Assembly: GCF_024449095.1 (NCBI RefSeq)
Contig: NZ_CP024628.1
Location: 1,240,001 to 1,304,000, forward strand
Direction of reading: 5' to 3'
Length of the DNA stretch: 64,000 nt
Source: Vibrio coralliilyticus
Lineage (GTDB): Bacteria > Pseudomonadota > Gammaproteobacteria > Enterobacterales > Vibrionaceae
Each line of letters begins with the position of its first letter. Within the stretch, counting starts at the first letter, position 1. The notes under the pieces are model-generated. The model saw only the letters and a program-made list of their open reading frames with translations. It searched no databases and was not told the DNA's origin. Below are positions 1 through 7,547 of this stretch, in pieces. Position numbers and translations under genes: made by a program.

Positions 1-234
1 CAATTACCGATTGATGAAGATGTGCTAAGCGATTTTTACTTACCGACTGGCAAAGTCTATTTACAATTTTGGGGACGCGATAATGGCGATTTCCCTGAGA
101 ATAAGAAAGCCGATATCAAGCGTATATATCACGAGCACCAATTTGACTTAATTGAAGTGATGCCTGAAGACATCGACCACCTTGATGATGTGCTTCCCGC
201 GAAATTAAGAGAGTTTGGCATTACTGCCTATTAA
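1..234 (+). CDS. C-terminal end of a nuclease-like hypothetical protein (5' truncated by window edge)
   Basis: The reading frame is open from base 1 to a TAA at 232-234, so only the last 77 residues are present and the true start lies outside the window. The GTG at 22 is internal and has no ribosome binding site. The tail (GKVYLQFWG, then a Lys-rich helix, LIEV, LDDVLP, KLREFGI) resembles the C-terminal restriction-endonuclease-like domain of Vibrio and Shewanella proteins often mislabelled glycerol kinase. In those relatives the strand usually reads VYIEFWG, with a Glu that could be catalytic; here it is VYLQFWG. The family call is from memory of the pattern and is tentative. The gene converges on rbmC and ends at a shared bidirectional terminator. 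It is unrelated to the rbmDEF genes expected here from V. cholerae. Confidence 0.6.
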   Translation, partial: QLPIDEDVLSDFYLPTGKVYLQFWGRDNGDFPENKKADIKRIYHEHQFDLIEVMPEDIDHLDDVLPAKLREFGITAY

Positions 235-235
235 A

Positions 236-263
236 AAAACGCCTCACATGTGTGAGGCGTTTT
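236..263. terminator. bidirectional terminator between the truncated gene and rbmC
   Basis: Perfect 13-base inverted repeat (AAAACGCCTCACA, then TG, then its complement) with a T-run on either strand. It sits 1 base after the upstream stop codon and 10 bases past the rbmC stop, so it can end transcription from both sides. Confidence 0.85.
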
Positions 264-273
264 CATCAAACTA

Positions 274-3123
274 TCAGTTCAATTCAAACTGAATAGCGTC
301 AATCAGCCAACCTGCAGTCCATGCATTGATGGCTTTAATTTGCTTCCCTTGAGGGACCTCGAATGTTTCAACCTTGATTGGCGATGCATAACCTTTCGAG
401 CCCATCATGACTGAAGAGCCATCTTTGAACTTAAATTTAAGTGCAACGATATGGTTACCTCCCCAATAGTAATGACCTGAAGACACTTCAATACTCTTAA
501 CTTTGCTCAGATCAACGGGGTGACGTAGTGCTCCACCATGTCCACCAATAAGCGCATTAAGTTCTGTACCAACAGCATCAATCGCAAGACCAGAACGTAC
601 GTAAAGTACATCACTTGTCGTCACTTCCGCTTTTTGAACATCACCATTCGGATAACCAAAGATCGGAGAGAATTCCGTTTTACCCGCACGTAGCGTGCTT
701 GAGCGGTAAGTGTTGTGGCTTAACCAACTTGGCTGATACGTCTCAGGAATTTGTCCAGCCTGAGTGATATTAGTCAGGTTGAACGAGTGCTGGTTCCAAA
801 TACGTGTCGCGTTTGTCCATGGCTTATCAGCTTGAGCAGACTGATACACATATACGCCCTTGTTAATGTTGTATTTGCTGTCGTAGTTGTTGGCTACCAC
901 AATCAGTTCAGCATTATCGTCACCCTCTAGGTCTGCAACGATTGGGTATTCCCACAAGGTTCCAGTCGAGTTATCGATCACAGCAAGCTCTTTACCTGTC
1001 TGACCATCAAGGATACGCACTTTGAAATGGTCCTGAACAAGCACTTCATCGATGCCATCAGCATCAAAGTCGTAAGCAGATACCCCTATCTTGCCACTAC
1101 CGATATCATCGTTTTCAACCGACCAAACCAGCTCACCTTTTGCGTTGTACATGTCTACGGCTTTATAGCCTGCGTACACGATACCGATGCTGTCAGTACC
1201 TACTGACGTAGCCGTCTCAAACTGAACGCCTTCTACCAGCCAACCTTGTGACCACACATTCACACCCGTAACACTCTCACCTTCAGGAAGAACAAAGCGT
1301 TTCGTTTGCAGATGGTAGCCATAGTTTTTCGATCCCAACATGACTGAGGAGCCATTCTTCAGAGAAAACTCCATGGCCAGAAGGTGGCGACCACCCCAGA
1401 AGTACTTACCGTAAGTGACGTCAATAGCTGTCACTTGCGAAAGATCGATAGGATCGCGAAGCGCTCCACCGTTACCGCCGATCGTGTTATGGGCTTCAGT
1501 ACCAATCGCATCGATAGCCGCGCCAGAACGAACATAGAGCAAGTTTTCATCGCTAACTTGTGCCGACTCCATATTGCCTTTCTCATAACCAAAGACTTCT
1601 GATTGCTGAGTCACTGACTCACTGTAAGCCGCTAGGAAACTTGAAACCGCTTGAACACCACCGCCAGGATTGTTCTCATTGGTTATTTCCCACTTGGTTG
1701 AACCATCATGTTCCAATACCGCCAGAGAGCTCTTTTGTGCAGACGAGTAGCTTGCCGGAACAGAAACCACCAATTCTGGATGCTTGTCTGAATCTAGATT
1801 CACCAATGAAGAGAACCAAACTTTGTCAGCAGCACTGTACTGCCAGTCAACAGCGCCTGAGCTTTGGAATAAAGTGCCGTCGGCAAAGACTTCCTGACTA
1901 TTATCACCATCAAAGTCACCACTGATTGACGCTGGAGACCAGTTATGACTAAACACTGGCTGACCAGATTCATAATCGTAAACGCCATCAGCAGACAGAA
2001 TTTCGATATCACCATCACCATCCAAATCGGCTAAAGCGATGTCACCCACCGTTTTCCAGCCAGATTCAACCGTCGCAATCTGCTTCTTCACATTACCATG
2101 ATTATCAAGCACCTGGATGAAATCGCTGCCAGTACTGGTTGTGACAATTTCCACGATACCATCGTGATCTAAGTCTGCAACTGCAGGACTGTAACGAGCA
2201 TCAGCAACAACACCGCCGTTATCATAGCTCCATAGCTCTGAGCCATCCACACCGCTCAGCGCACGAACTAAACCACCACGTGAGTAATTGCGACCTTCAA
2301 ACGATACAATAATCACATCAGCGACATCTTGGTTATCGATTCGGCCGTCACCATTGTCGTCGTTAAGCTGACCGGTTACTGGCGTGACCATTACCTGATC
2401 TGACTCAGGCTTAAAGCTGCTGCCTTGCCAAGACCATTTCAGTTCAGTTTCAATTTTTTTATCTGGTTCTGAATAAGCAAGAACTCGCATCGAACGAGGG
2501 TTAGAAAAATCTAGGATCTCACCGTTGTAAGCCTTCACTGACTCAAGCTGAGTATTTGACTTGTAACCGCCAAACACCGCTAAGCGATTGTAAGAAAGGT
2601 TATCCCAGTCACTTAGCATCACACCAAGTCCCTCTGGAGCACGCACCTCTACTTCATGACCTTTGATGTACTCTGGTAATGAGTAACCAGAACGTTGACC
2701 TTCTTTTAGACAGTAACGTTCATTATTCTCTAGGCTGACAATACACGCCTCTGGGTATTGCTCAGACGCCAATACTCGCATCGAACGAGGCTTAGAAAAG
2801 TCTAAGTAACGACCATTATACGCTTTCACATTTTTAAGTTGTTCGTTTGACGTATAAGTGTCAAAAACGGCAAGTCTGTTGTATGACAGGTTATCCCAGT
2901 CACTCAACATAACGGAAACACCACTCGGTGCGAGTACATCGACCGGGTGCGCATAAATCCAATTTGGAAGTGAATAACCTGAGCGCTCTCCCGCTTTAAG
3001 GCAATACTTCTCCCCCGACTGCTGACTGATAATGCATCCCATAGGTTCGGAAGCATAGGCAGGCAAGCTTATGTTGGCTAAGGCAAATGAGCCAAATACC
3101 ACTGCTAATAATTTACGTTCCAT
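274..3123 (-). CDS. rbmC: RbmC-like secreted biofilm matrix protein
   Basis: 949 residues, close to the 957 of V. cholerae RbmC. A signal peptide (MERKLLAVVFGSFALANISLPAYAS) is followed by two copies of a ~93-residue domain (about 25-118 and 119-212) sharing GYSLP, VMLSDWDNLSYNRLAVF and PRSMRVLA; these correspond to the beta/gamma-crystallin-like M1M2 mucin-binding domains. Next come FG-GAP/VCBS-type calcium-loop blades (NDDNGDGRID, DLDHDGIVE, DLDGDGDIE, DFDADGIDE) forming a beta-propeller. The propeller is interrupted by a beta-prism lectin domain (about 508-638), and a second beta-prism closes the protein (about 823-949); both prisms carry YVRSG.AIDA.GTE, IGG.GGALR and GWL. In V. cholerae RbmC coats cell clusters and, with Bap1, anchors biofilm to surfaces and glycans. 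It is divergent from rbmB, and no rbmDEF follows. The ATG at 3123 is the only start giving a clean signal peptide. Confidence 0.93.
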   Translation of the reverse strand: MERKLLAVVFGSFALANISLPAYASEPMGCIISQQSGEKYCLKAGERSGYSLPNWIYAHPVDVLAPSGVSVMLSDWDNLSYNRLAVFDTYTSNEQLKNVKAYNGRYLDFSKPRSMRVLASEQYPEACIVSLENNERYCLKEGQRSGYSLPEYIKGHEVEVRAPEGLGVMLSDWDNLSYNRLAVFGGYKSNTQLESVKAYNGEILDFSNPRSMRVLAYSEPDKKIETELKWSWQGSSFKPESDQVMVTPVTGQLNDDNGDGRIDNQDVADVIIVSFEGRNYSRGGLVRALSGVDGSELWSYDNGGVVADARYSPAVADLDHDGIVEIVTTSTGSDFIQVLDNHGNVKKQIATVESGWKTVGDIALADLDGDGDIEILSADGVYDYESGQPVFSHNWSPASISGDFDGDNSQEVFADGTLFQSSGAVDWQYSAADKVWFSSLVNLDSDKHPELVVSVPASYSSAQKSSLAVLEHDGSTKWEITNENNPGGGVQAVSSFLAAYSESVTQQSEVFGYEKGNMESAQVSDENLLYVRSGAAIDAIGTEAHNTIGGNGGALRDPIDLSQVTAIDVTYGKYFWGGRHLLAMEFSLKNGSSVMLGSKNYGYHLQTKRFVLPEGESVTGVNVWSQGWLVEGVQFETATSVGTDSIGIVYAGYKAVDMYNAKGELVWSVENDDIGSGKIGVSAYDFDADGIDEVLVQDHFKVRILDGQTGKELAVIDNSTGTLWEYPIVADLEGDDNAELIVVANNYDSKYNINKGVYVYQSAQADKPWTNATRIWNQHSFNLTNITQAGQIPETYQPSWLSHNTYRSSTLRAGKTEFSPIFGYPNGDVQKAEVTTSDVLYVRSGLAIDAVGTELNALIGGHGGALRHPVDLSKVKSIEVSSGHYYWGGNHIVALKFKFKDGSSVMMGSKGYASPIKVETFEVPQGKQIKAINAWTAGWLIDAIQFELN

Positions 3124-3445
3124 TTAGAACACCCTTCGCTGATTTGTTGCCAAATTAATGTATTGCTCAAGACTGGCGTAATTCTCCCGTTACGTTGCTT
3201 CACCCAGAAATAAGCGGTTAGATTGTTTCGCGCAGATTATCTGTATGTAATTTGCTCTGTTCAACAATTCAGCGAGAAGAACATGACTCAATAATGAGAC
3301 ATCTTAGAAACGAGACATTTAAAGTGGGATATCGCTTCATTTAACAGACAAAAGATAAAAACTTTTATCTCAGTATCCAACGACGTATAGAATGGCAACC
3401 ATAATTCGAGAAAACGTACCGACGCCTAAGCTAGGTCAGTTTATT
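3124..3445. other. divergent promoter region rbmC / rbmB
   Basis: This 322-base gap, measured to the preferred rbmB start, is AT-rich. It must contain the promoters for rbmC (leftward) and rbmB (rightward). The only structured element I see is the inverted repeat at 3353-3370. I see no riboswitch or RNA gene. Confidence 0.5.
3353..3370. promoter_or_regulatory. 8-2-8 inverted repeat, candidate operator
   Basis: AGATAAAA-AC-TTTTATCT has perfect 8-base arms and lies about 75 bases upstream of the preferred rbmB start, in the rbmC/rbmB promoter region. The GATAAA/TTTATC half-sites also occur, in the opposite arrangement, upstream of vpsA at 16731-16750. A link to VpsR or VpsT is a guess. Confidence 0.35.
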
Positions 3446-4606
3446 ATGCAAATACCGTTATTTATCATTGCCGTCCTTTTCGCACTACCCGCCCTATCTC
3501 AGGATAAAGTGTATCGGCTGGATCACTTTGGTGCGATTAGCAATGACTCCCAAGACGATAGCCAAGCGATTCAAACTGCTCTATCTTCTCTCAATCCTGG
3601 AGATATTTTGGTTATACCTGAAGGCATCTATGATGTGTGTCAAACCCTGTATTTAACGAATACCAAACAAATTTCTTTAATTGGCAGCCAAGGGGCAATC
3701 TTACGTAAATGTTCTGACTTTAGTGGCGAATATTTACTGTACATCAAAGAGACTCAAAAGGTGTTCATTGGGGGGATTCATTTCATCGGCCTCAATAACG
3801 GCAATATAACACAAGTCTGGGGAGAGCAAGGGGTTTACCTTGCCAGTACCTCCGACTCTCACCTATCCAATAATACTTTTGAAAATTTTGGCGACGCTGC
3901 ATTAAGGGTGACAACCGGGCCTAACCCAACGGACTCACTATCACAAAACGCCACCTTATTCGCCAATACATTTCGCAACTGCAGTCAGGTAACCACGACT
4001 CAAGCGACTCAAGGTTCTAGCGCTCCAGGTACGCAAAACATCACTTTCGAATATAACTTGTTTCAGGCTTGTACCCTCAAGTTATCAAGCCGGAAAGAGG
4101 TTCAAGGCGCCCTTGTTTATCACAATACTTTTAAGGAGATAAACAGTACCGCATTAGAGTTAAGTTATTACTCGAATGTATCAGTAAAAGATAATAATTT
4201 TGACGATATTACAGGGTTTATTATGAACGTTTACCCTAATACACGAGCAGAACAACCAGTATATTGGGGGAATATTGAATTTCACAATAATGACATATCA
4301 AATAGTACAATGGGGATCAGGCTACAAAGCTTTACATCTAATGAGTCTCCAACCAAATCAGTAGAAAACATTTCTATTTCTTACAATCGATTCAGCAATG
4401 TAACTTGTGAAAATATAAGCGAAGAAAAGTATAAAAAAATAATCAGAACTTATAGCCAGAATAGTAGTTACTCATTTGATAACATCAATATTATTGGTAA
4501 CGAATATGATGAAGAGTCCGGTTGTGATTTTTTATCTATTGATATGTCATCTGAAAATATCAATATTGAAGAGAACAAGAAAAAAATAATAGTCGGTGAG
4601 AATTAA
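3446..4606 (+). CDS. rbmB: RbmB-like parallel beta-helix polysaccharide lyase/hydrolase
   Basis: A predicted signal peptide (MQIPLFIIAVLFALPALSQ) is followed by a pectin-lyase-type start: VYRLDHFGAISNDSQDDSQAIQTAL, then LVIPEGIYDV. A long run of Asn-rich beta-helix turns follows (HLSNNTFENFGD, EYNLFQACTL, YHNTFKEI, IEFHNNDISNS). In V. cholerae RbmB is the matrix-locus enzyme thought to cut VPS during biofilm remodelling and dispersal. The ATG at 3446 gives a clean signal peptide and has TAGG upstream. An in-frame ATG at 3392 would add 18 hydrophilic residues and has no ribosome binding site. The gene is convergent with rbmA and divergent from rbmC. Its last third is notably AT- and Lys/Asn-rich compared with the neighbours. 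Assignment rests on fold plus position between rbmA and rbmC; catalytic residues cannot be named from the sequence alone. Confidence 0.85.
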   Translation: MQIPLFIIAVLFALPALSQDKVYRLDHFGAISNDSQDDSQAIQTALSSLNPGDILVIPEGIYDVCQTLYLTNTKQISLIGSQGAILRKCSDFSGEYLLYIKETQKVFIGGIHFIGLNNGNITQVWGEQGVYLASTSDSHLSNNTFENFGDAALRVTTGPNPTDSLSQNATLFANTFRNCSQVTTTQATQGSSAPGTQNITFEYNLFQACTLKLSSRKEVQGALVYHNTFKEINSTALELSYYSNVSVKDNNFDDITGFIMNVYPNTRAEQPVYWGNIEFHNNDISNSTMGIRLQSFTSNESPTKSVENISISYNRFSNVTCENISEEKYKKIIRTYSQNSSYSFDNINIIGNEYDEESGCDFLSIDMSSENINIEENKKKIIVGEN

Positions 4607-4626
4607 GCCCTGAAAATCAGGGCTTA
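4604..4626. terminator. bidirectional terminator between rbmB and rbmA
   Basis: TAAGCCCTGA-AAA-TCAGGGCTTA is a 10-base perfect stem that includes the rbmB stop codon. It lies 12 bases beyond the end of rbmA on the other strand. The T-runs are weak, so efficiency is uncertain. Confidence 0.65.
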
Positions 4627-4638
4627 GTAAGATAAAGG

Positions 4639-5457
4639 TTAGTCAATAATAGCAGTATCACCTTTGTATACTTTAATAGCGCCTTCGACACGTTTGCCAC
4701 TGTCTACATCATACAGTTGAGGCACGATAGTATATTCACCATCTGGGTAACTAGCATCTAAAGTAAATCCACGGATAATGCTCAGCTCATCAAAAGCTGG
4801 CACTGACTTAAGTATGCGAGCATGGACAGGGATAGCCAAACCATCAGGACCGATTGCGGTTACCCAAAACTCAATATTCGCGGCTTCTTCTCTGGTATTT
4901 TGAGCTTGTAGATCAAGAATCAAATAACCGCCTTCGCTTGGGTACACGGTGTCGTTCACAGCAAATGCTTCAAGTATTAAGCCATCAATAGCCGCTGGCT
5001 GTTCAAGGCTCACACCCTTGGCAAAGGTCTCTGATTTAGAGAAACTTTTTCCTGTTTCGACATTTACACCTTCAACAGAAACTTGATACAAACCATCGTC
5101 CATATATTCTCGAACCCAAATACCGCGTTCAATATGAAGAGCTGAGCCTTCTTCAATATTTTCACTATCGAATTCAGAACTACTTAAACCAACAACTGAC
5201 TTAGCAGGAAATACAATACCTTTAGGTCCTTTAACCGAAACCCAGTATTTAAGGTCAGCGTCATCTCCACCAATATTGGTTAAGTCAATACTTGCAGATA
5301 AATAACCACCTTCTGTTGGTACTTGGCTTTTAGAAAGTTGAATTTGTGCATCAAGAAGAAATTCTTCATTCTCTGATTGATTATCTGCAGCAAATACAGA
5401 CAAAGAAGTGCTCAACGCTATACTACCCGAAAGTAGAGCGGCAATTAGTTTTTTCAT
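4639..5457 (-). CDS. rbmA: RbmA-like biofilm scaffolding protein
   Basis: 272 residues from the ATG at 5457, against 271 for V. cholerae RbmA. A signal peptide (MKKLIAALLSGSIALSTSLSVFAA) precedes two fibronectin type III-like domains, about 30-150 and 160-272. The domains share the pattern PTEGGYLSASIDL / PSEGGYLILDLQ, then KYWVSVKGPKGI / EFWVTAIGPDGL, and DGLYQVSVEGVNVETGK / DGEYTIVPQLYDVDSGK. In V. cholerae this tandem-FnIII protein dimerises, binds VPS and holds mother and daughter cells together. A GTG two codons upstream (5463) is possible but has poorer spacing. It follows vpsK after a 195-base AT-rich gap on the same strand and is convergent with rbmB, so it is probably transcribed from its own promoter in that gap. 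Confidence 0.93.
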   Translation of the reverse strand: MKKLIAALLSGSIALSTSLSVFAADNQSENEEFLLDAQIQLSKSQVPTEGGYLSASIDLTNIGGDDADLKYWVSVKGPKGIVFPAKSVVGLSSSEFDSENIEEGSALHIERGIWVREYMDDGLYQVSVEGVNVETGKSFSKSETFAKGVSLEQPAAIDGLILEAFAVNDTVYPSEGGYLILDLQAQNTREEAANIEFWVTAIGPDGLAIPVHARILKSVPAFDELSIIRGFTLDASYPDGEYTIVPQLYDVDSGKRVEGAIKVYKGDTAIID

Positions 5458-5652
5458 TTTCACACCAGAATGTTAGTAAAAAGGATTATTAGTACAACAG
5501 AACAAAGCGTAACAACTGAGTGTTTTACATTCAATTTAAAAACTAAGTATATTTATAGTATTCATTATACTTATTAATCAAAGACAAAGTTTTCAGTTGT
5601 TACACAAAAAGAGTGATACAAGTCACAAGACAAAGAGAGAGGGGGAGATTGA

Positions 5653-6384
5653 TTATTTACCCCAACGCTCTTTCAATAATAAAAAAGCAAATTTTGAGTT
5701 TGTGACCAAATAACGTTTCCACATCCTTCTCGGTTCCTGAATAACACGGTATAACCACTCAAGCCCTGCATTTTGCATCCATGCTGGAGCTCGATTGACT
5801 TTGCCCGCCACGACATCAAATGTGCCGCCAACACCCATAACGAAATCAACACCCAGCTCATCTTGCCACTTATTAATAAAGTTTTCCTTCTTAGGTGATG
5901 TAATGGCGACAAACAGCAACTTTGCTCCTGAGTCTTTAACCTTCTTCACCAGAGCGGCTTCGTCATCCCAAAAATACCCATGGTGGTATCCCGCAATATT
6001 AAGATTTGGATGATTGCTTTTCATAATCTGAGCGGTTTTTTCGACCACCTCTTGCTTGGCACCAAGGAAAAAAACTGGAAACGCCTCTTTCTCCGCCATA
6101 GCATTCAACTCATAAAATAAATCAACGCCAGCCACTCGTTCTGGGATCTGATGTCCAACAAACCTAGCTCCCCAGACAACACCCATCCCATCGATATTGA
6201 TGATGTCACACTCAGTCACCGATTGAGCCAGTTCTTGATCCTTCTTCATGTTCACCAATTTAGCGACATTAACGACTACATGCTGAGTAAATTCACCGGT
6301 TTCAATACGACCTTTAATCGCTTCAACCGTTTCAGACATAGTCATGGTGTCCATTGGGCTGCCTAGAAAAGTTACTCGGCTCAC
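5653..6384 (-). CDS. vpsK: VpsK, WecG/TagA/CpsF-family glycosyltransferase
   Basis: 243 residues of the WecG/TagA family, which transfers UDP-N-acetylmannosamine or its uronic acid to lipid-linked acceptors at the inner membrane. Diagnostic segments are the N-terminal VNVAKLVNM, DIINIDGMGVVWG, RVAGVDLFYEL, FFLGAKQEVVEKTA, FVAITSPKKENFI, MGVGGTFDVVAG and RAPAWMQNAGLEWLYRVIQEPRR. The start is GTG with AAAGGAG 8 bases upstream, and it overlaps the vpsJ stop as GTGA, so translation is probably coupled. It is the last gene of the vps-I run. The substrate matches the products of vpsA and vpsB (UDP-ManNAc and UDP-ManNAcA), which supports a role in adding that sugar to the VPS repeat. Confidence 0.9.
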   Translation of the reverse strand: MSRVTFLGSPMDTMTMSETVEAIKGRIETGEFTQHVVVNVAKLVNMKKDQELAQSVTECDIINIDGMGVVWGARFVGHQIPERVAGVDLFYELNAMAEKEAFPVFFLGAKQEVVEKTAQIMKSNHPNLNIAGYHHGYFWDDEAALVKKVKDSGAKLLFVAITSPKKENFINKWQDELGVDFVMGVGGTFDVVAGKVNRAPAWMQNAGLEWLYRVIQEPRRMWKRYLVTNSKFAFLLLKERWGK

Positions 6385-7547
6385 GATTTATCTCCTTTGT
6401 GATTCTTTAAATAAACACTCATCGACAGGTACATCCAAGCCTGAGTCCAACGTACATAATTAATTGCGTTGGTTGCACGTGCACTCTTTTGATAAACGAA
6501 TTGTTTCTTGTCTGAAAGGTAAAGCTCTGCAATTGACCAATTGAGCACTTTGCCTGCCATGTCTACATCTTCCTGCTCTCCTCCAACCTTGATCAAAGTG
6601 ATCACCGCCTGCGCGACTGAGTGTGGATCAAGAGGGTAACGATTATTGTGGTAATACTTTGCCGTCCCATCAGCTTCAAAAAGATGCGTTTTGTAGTAAG
6701 CCATGCCATGATCAATTGACTCGTCAAATTCATCGGTTTGCAACGCGCACTTAAGCTCGTACAAAGCTTCCAAATTGTAACCAGTATGAAAGCCATCAAT
6801 AAATTGGTGATGGCTACGTGCGCCATACACCCAACTGCCATCAGGTGACTGCTCTTTCACACTTTGCCAAGCAACCGATCGAGCTAACTCACGATATTCA
6901 TTGTTCTCGGTCTCGGATGCGACAAAGCCAACCCAAGCAGCGGCCCACAAGCTCGCGTTGTGAACAAATGCTTTTTCTCCAGGAATATAAGCAAAAAACT
7001 GTCTTTGCTGATCTTTTGTATAAAGGTGTTCAACAATAAATTTGGCGCTGGAACAGGCGGTATCCACGTATTTTTGCTTATTGGTCAATTTACCGAGATC
7101 AAATAATGCTCGGCTGACGTAAATTGTCGATATAACGTTGGGTTTGCCTTTAGGTACGAAAAATGCCCTCGCTTTCCAATCAAAGTGATATCCCCAACAT
7201 GATGCTCCCCATGTCTCGCGACAACATTGATTCTCTAGCAACCAATCAGCCAGTTTCTCAGCCTCTTTAAGCAAATGCTTCTCCTGGGTCACTTGGTACT
7301 GCTCCAACATCCCAGAAATAAACAATGCAACCCCTTTAGGGTTACGCTTCTTAGGTACCCCAAGAAGATGGCGCATATTGATGTTCGAGCGTTTGAACAT
7401 CTGAATCCATGCAAGGCCAAATAGCGAATTGCGCAAACGTGGAAACACATCAAAGAGACGAGCGTTTAGACCATCAAATGGATCATAACCCGCAAAATCA
7501 TTGCTTGAAGCATCAGCTAACAAGCAACGCTGAATATCAGTGATCAT
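6381..7547 (-). CDS. vpsJ: VpsJ, alpha/alpha-toroid protein of unknown activity
   Basis: 388 residues with no signal peptide or membrane segment. The sequence is mostly amphipathic helices with aromatic motifs typical of (alpha/alpha)-barrel enzymes: WGYHFDWKARAFFVPKGKPN, SLWAAAWVGF, SPDGSWVYG, HTGYNLEALYEL, and a Trp-rich end (YVRWTQAWMYLSMS). This fold is used by glycosidases, polysaccharide lyases and the helical domain of glucuronyl C5-epimerases. Position fits V. cholerae VpsJ, which is annotated as hypothetical. It overlaps vpsI and vpsK by 4 bases each, so it is cotranslated with two transferases. Because VPS of V. cholerae is reported to contain a guluronic-type residue while vpsA/vpsB make the manno form, an epimerase-like role is possible; that is inference only. 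Confidence 0.85.
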   Translation of the reverse strand: MITDIQRCLLADASSNDFAGYDPFDGLNARLFDVFPRLRNSLFGLAWIQMFKRSNINMRHLLGVPKKRNPKGVALFISGMLEQYQVTQEKHLLKEAEKLADWLLENQCCRETWGASCWGYHFDWKARAFFVPKGKPNVISTIYVSRALFDLGKLTNKQKYVDTACSSAKFIVEHLYTKDQQRQFFAYIPGEKAFVHNASLWAAAWVGFVASETENNEYRELARSVAWQSVKEQSPDGSWVYGARSHHQFIDGFHTGYNLEALYELKCALQTDEFDESIDHGMAYYKTHLFEADGTAKYYHNNRYPLDPHSVAQAVITLIKVGGEQEDVDMAGKVLNWSIAELYLSDKKQFVYQKSARATNAINYVRWTQAWMYLSMSVYLKNHKGDKS

